This document shows positions 60,839 to 64,000 of a DNA stretch of 64,000 nucleotides, piece by piece. Numbering within the stretch: the stretch's first letter is position 1; each line of letters opens with the position of its first letter. Both the position numbers and the translations under genes were made by a program. This DNA is from Malaya genurostris (Eukaryota; Arthropoda; Insecta; Diptera; Culicidae): NCBI RefSeq assembly GCF_030247185.1, contig NC_080571.1, positions 106,537,128 through 106,601,127 of the forward strand, written 5' to 3'. The notes under the pieces were generated by a model, which ran no database searches, had not been told where the DNA came from, and saw only the letters and a list, made by a program, of their open reading frames with translations.

Positions 60839-61950
60839 ATGGGAAAACGCGCCATAGATCCGAGAAGGATGCTAAGCGTCTGAAGCCAAGTGATGTACAG
60901 GTAAACGACCGTTTGCTGAGTAACAACCAATACGGTGATCTGCCAGTTGATGTCGAAGAGGAACTGCAGAAGAAGGAAAAAATGCCGCCTTTCTACCTGT
61001 AGGGCTTCCCACCAACTCTACGCTCGGATATCAACACACTGATCAGCAAAGGACTACAGGCAACAATCCGTTTATGTACTGAAGGCTACAAATAACTGTT
61101 CCGGCTTTGAACCACTACAAAGGAGTGGAATTGTACCTGCAGCAGACAAAAGCGGAATACTTCACACACGATATTGCCGCCAATAAACCTATGAAGGTTG
61201 TACTTCGAGGACTACCCGACATTATGGAAGCCGAATTAAAGCAGGCACTGTCGGAGGCTGGACTAAAGCCTTTGATGGTGTTTAAAATGAAGCGACATAA
61301 CACGGACAAAAAGTATTGAGATCAATTCTACTTGGTTCATCTGGAGAAGGGCTCCATCACCATGAGTCAATTAAAGCCATAAAATCGTTATTTCATATAA
61401 TCATCGAATGGGAAAAGTATAAACCGGTACATCGAAATGTCACACAGTGCACGAACTGTTTGAACTACGGCCATGGAGCGAGGAATTACCACATGAAAAG
61501 TCGGTGCGAGAAATGTGCCGATTCACACAATACCAACGATTGCCTACTAGATGACATCGCTGTAAAATGTGTGAACTGTGATGGCGACCATCCATCTACT
61601 AGCAAATCGTGTCCCAAACGTGCTAAGTTCACAAAAATTCGACAACAGGCGTCCCATAAACAATCAACGCACAAGAATGTTCCACAGAAGGATGAAATTA
61701 ATTTCCCACGGCTCCCACCGAAGAGATATTCCGAATTTGCCGCCATTTCCTCACAGCAATCCAAAAGATTCAGCCTCTAGAGCACAAATAGATTCTTCCT
61801 CCAAAATCCCTCCTGGGTGGGGTAATAATCAACAACAAGCAAAGGATGACTCTGGTGATTTATTCTCTGCTGAACAACTGATCGTCATTTTTGAAACAAT
61901 AACAACAAAACTACGAAACTGCAGAACGCGGTTAAATCAAATCAACGCCA
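60839..61950 (+). pseudogene. LINE ORF1, copy C, multiply broken
   Basis: Start ATGGGAAAACGCG at 60839. TAG near 61000 (K in copy B: FYLKGFP), a frameshift near 61092, TGA at 61317-61319 (R in copy B: KYRDQ) and a frameshift near 61730 follow. The PRE_C2HC-like part (MKVVLRGLPDIMEAELKQAL) and the knuckles (CTNCLNYGHGARNY with the last C lost; CEKCADSHNTNDC; CVNCDGDHPSTSKSC) remain readable. Confidence 0.85.
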
Positions 61951-62940
61951 ACGATATTGCTATTTTAACTGAAACTCATCTTAAACCTGAAATTTCTATT
62001 TTTATTTCCAATTACAGGATTCACAGGCTCGACAGGACAACTACCAGAGGAGGGGGAGTTGCCATTGCCGTTAAACGATCCATTCAGCACAGGCTTCTGT
62101 CAGCCTTAAAAAATTGCAACTTATAGAAGCCATCGGAATTGAGATTACAACGACGATGGGACCAATCATCATCATTGCAGCGTACTGTCCCAAACAAACC
62201 AATCTTCGAGATGGTACGTGTGCATCATTGAAGCGAGATCTAGCTATGCTCACTCGACGACAGAACAAATTCATCATTGCTGGGGACCTGGACGCTCGGC
62301 ATGAGTAGTGGGGAAACAAAAGACAGAATCGAAACGGATTCGTACTTGCCGAAGATTACGAAGCTGGACAATACAACATCCTCGCTCCGGATCAACCAAC
62401 GCGACTTTCCAGATCAGGAGTTCATTCCATTTTGGATATATTCATCAGAAACATCGCCATAGACAGCTCTCCGGTTGTCTTCAATGAGCTCTCTTTCGAC
62501 TACTTTCCAGTAATATTGACGTTGGGATCTTCACCAGAAACAGTGCCTATTCAACCTCGGAGGAACTATTATCGCACCAACTGGGTCCCATTTCAACAAA
62601 TCGCCGACCAACTTATTAACATCGATTTGCCACTAGATTCCCCGATGGAAATCGATGCGGCCCTATCTTCCTTTCAGCATTCAATCACAGTCGCTCGTGA
62701 TAGGACGGCTCCAGTACAACATATGCCGAGTTCCTCTCTTCAAATTGACAGTGTCACCAAGAAACTCATCCGACTTCGAAATATCTACCGGAGGCAGTAT
62801 CAACGAACTGGCATCCTAGATAGGAAGACTTCTTATAACAACTTAACTAGGATAATCCAGGAAAGGATATCTGAGCTTCGCAACAGGAACTTCTAGCAAA
62901 AGCTTCGAGAAATTCTCCCACAATTTTTTCAAAATTTGTG
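61951..62940 (+). pseudogene. LINE endonuclease remnant, fused to ORF1; RT deleted
   Basis: After RTRLNQINA of ORF1 the sequence enters endonuclease at NDIAILTETHLKPE in the same frame. Downstream come a frameshift near 62107, HE* (W lost; 62307), the rest of the domain (RNIAIDSSPVVFNELSFDYF), and TAG at 62894-62896. At about 62921 it jumps to the last codons of ORF2 (NLWVLG). About 1.57 kb covering the whole RT is absent compared with copy B. Confidence 0.85.
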
Positions 62941-63179
62941 GGTATTAGGTTAGGGATAGTTATAAATAGATATATATTTTATAAATAATTAAATATTATG
63001 ATTAAACATTAGTATGTAAAACAAGAGTAACTAAAACACCTATTATTAATAACGAATCGTATGAACAACAAAGATGAAAGGCCAAAGGGTCAAAACACTT
63101 GTACTGTAAAATGTTGATGTAATACACAAAAATAAGATTAATAAACAGATATTTATGAAAAAAAAAATGCAAAAAAATG

Positions 63180-63260
63180 CTTTAATGGTGCCAGTCGCTG
63201 GCTGTACATCGTCAGCGACAGATCCCTACGATGTCCAGCCAGCGACTGGCACCATTAAAG
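63180..63260. repeat. Hairpin at the palindrome centre
   Basis: The 25-bp arm starting CTTTAATGGTGCCAGTCGCT (63180-63204) is perfectly inverted at 63236-63260. The inner ACATCG/CGATGT pair extends the stem around a loop of about 17 nt. Confidence 0.85.
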
Positions 63261-63467
63261 AAGGAGACAAGTGATTATAAATACACTCTCCACTACACTC
63301 TCAATGCTTGATCGGAGAAATAGGTATAAAGCGAGAAGACTAGTGTTTGATGTACAGAGAAGATGTTTGGATATAAGGTGTCGGTCGGGTGACGGCCAGG
63401 ATGTAGACCATGTTCGATGTACGTAACTACTATGTCTGTCTGGCGTTTTAGAGTGACTAAAACAAGA

Positions 63468-63538
63468 TTCATAGTGGCGAAATGGTAGCGCGTATGCACG
63501 GAATGCATAAGAACGCAGGTTCGAGTCCTGTCTCTGAG
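63468..63538 (+). tRNA. tRNA-like gene, right arm
   Basis: Same sequence as the left copy except one acceptor-stem base (TTCATAG instead of TTCAGAG), which introduces a mismatch. B box GGTTCGAGTCC and a downstream TCTTTT terminator are present. A decayed partner of the left copy. Confidence 0.5.
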
Positions 63539-63631
63539 CGTATCTTTTCCCAAAAAATCATCTTTTCTGTTAGTTTTCCATTCATTTGGCTTCTTCAATA
63601 TATGTTTCCGCTCAATCATTGCAAAACTGAA

Positions 63632-64000
63632 CATTGAAGTGTTTCAATAGTACACTACACCTATCTGATTTGACACATGTCTGAACCAGCCAATCAGTTC
63701 TGAGTACAAGAACAAAAAATCTGCTACTATACAGCTGCATCGATATAAGAAACGAATGATTCACGTTTTTGTATCATTGTCTGAGCAACACTTGTCGAAC
63801 CGAGACATACGAGGAAGAGTAACATCGAACACCTCGTGCTTTTGGAGTGTCATCAGTCGTCATGGGAGCGCTGCTCACTGCTGTTCGGAGACCTCACGTT
63901 TTTGGGATGAAGCGAGCGCCGAAGAACAGTCGCAGCCGGGCACACAGCAAAACCTTACCGAAAGCCTGCCAATGGAAGTTATCAGTCGGCATGGGAATCT
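63632..64000 (+). repeat. Histone-associated repeat, continuation to the window edge
   Basis: TTTCAATAGTACACTA and AACCAGCCAATCAG (CCAAT box) match copies 1-3. The leader-like CTGAGCAACACTTGTCGAAC and GAACATCG-type words resemble the histone leader at 31480-31530. The frame from ATG 63918 (MKRAPKNSRSRAHSKTLPKA) is basic but not recognisable and runs off the window. Confidence 0.55.

Larger units (their letters stand above)
60738..63179 (+). mobile_element. Jockey-type LINE, internally deleted (copy C)
   Basis: Flanked by an 11-bp duplication, CTTTAATGGTG, at 60727-60737 and 63180-63190. Both true ends are present (CATTCG start; AATAAACAGATATTTATG and A tail), but the whole RT domain is missing, and the ORF1 end/ORF2 start is deleted. 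Otherwise it is nearly identical to copy B. Confidence 0.92.
60343..63631. mobile_element. Palindromic element with two divergent tRNA-like genes, split by a LINE
   Basis: The left arm (60390-60737 plus 63191-63204) and the right arm (63236-63630) are inverted copies, nearly identical apart from about 40 bp missing from the left arm near 60700. They meet at a hairpin (CCAGTCGCTGGCTG / CAGCCAGCGACTGG). ACATTGAAGT flanks it at about 60333-60342 and 63632-63641, a probable target duplication. Each arm carries one tRNA-like gene reading outward. Confidence 0.75.

Noticed and set aside
63918..64000. Basic frame MKRAPKNSRSRAHSK as a histone H1 or H3 start
   Set aside because: The residues do not match any histone tail I can recognise, and the frame is cut by the window end.

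Overview
The window looks like repeat-rich chromosomal DNA from a dipteran, most likely a mosquito with a large, transposon-heavy genome (culicine type). The basis is one insect neuropeptide-receptor gene with at least one intron of about 21 kb, mosquito-type ITmD37E transposons, Jockey-type and I-type LINEs with arthropod Inr+DPE promoters, tRNA-derived SINEs, and histone H2A/H2B relics. There are no bacterial or viral genes. The species was not identified from sequence alone.

The only host protein-coding gene I can support is on the minus strand. Four exons (58082-57792, 57366-57190, 57061-56990 and 36153-36009) splice in compatible phases. Together they encode most of TM2/ECL1 through TM7 of a pyrokinin/PBAN-type (PRXamide, neuromedin-U-like) G-protein-coupled receptor. 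The N-terminal exon(s) should lie right of the window. The C-terminal exon after TM7 was not found to the left, so positions 1-36008 may also be intron.

Left third: 2120-5215 is a satellite of about 184.5 bp units rich in GCGCCCT. 7077-8962 is a decayed histone locus with an H2B start, a divergent two-TATA promoter, a frameshifted H2A and an intact histone 3' stem-loop, interrupted by a LINE 3' end. A dead ITmD37E transposon, an ORF1-only retroposon relic, a mariner relic and two SINEs follow.

Middle: 14522-26534 is a three-level nest. An ITmD37E element (1.3 kb when closed up) is split by retroposon-like element X with a 22-bp target duplication. X is itself split by a 5'-truncated I-type LINE (minus strand, long intact RT/RNase H frame, 16-bp duplication) and a full-length I-type LINE (plus strand, 12-bp duplication). 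27330-31462 is a full-length but mutated Jockey-type LINE inserted in histone-derived repeat DNA. An H2B minigene relic with a perfect stem-loop follows.

Right half, inside or beside the receptor gene: three mariner elements or relics, a GTAACGC-rich array invaded by an ORF1-only retroposon, a MITE built of its own terminal motif, several microsatellites, a second ORF1-only retroposon split by a mariner, and a 1.35-kb (GAGAATT)n array close to a receptor splice donor. From 60343 there is a large palindrome carrying two divergent tRNA-like genes, split by an internally deleted copy of the Jockey-type LINE.

The parts mostly do not work together as a pathway. The window records successive insertions around one receptor gene. 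The most unusual items are the ORF1-only retroposon family with a conserved promoter, the tRNA-like palindrome, and the histone relics that kept promoters and RNA-processing hairpins while losing their coding bodies.
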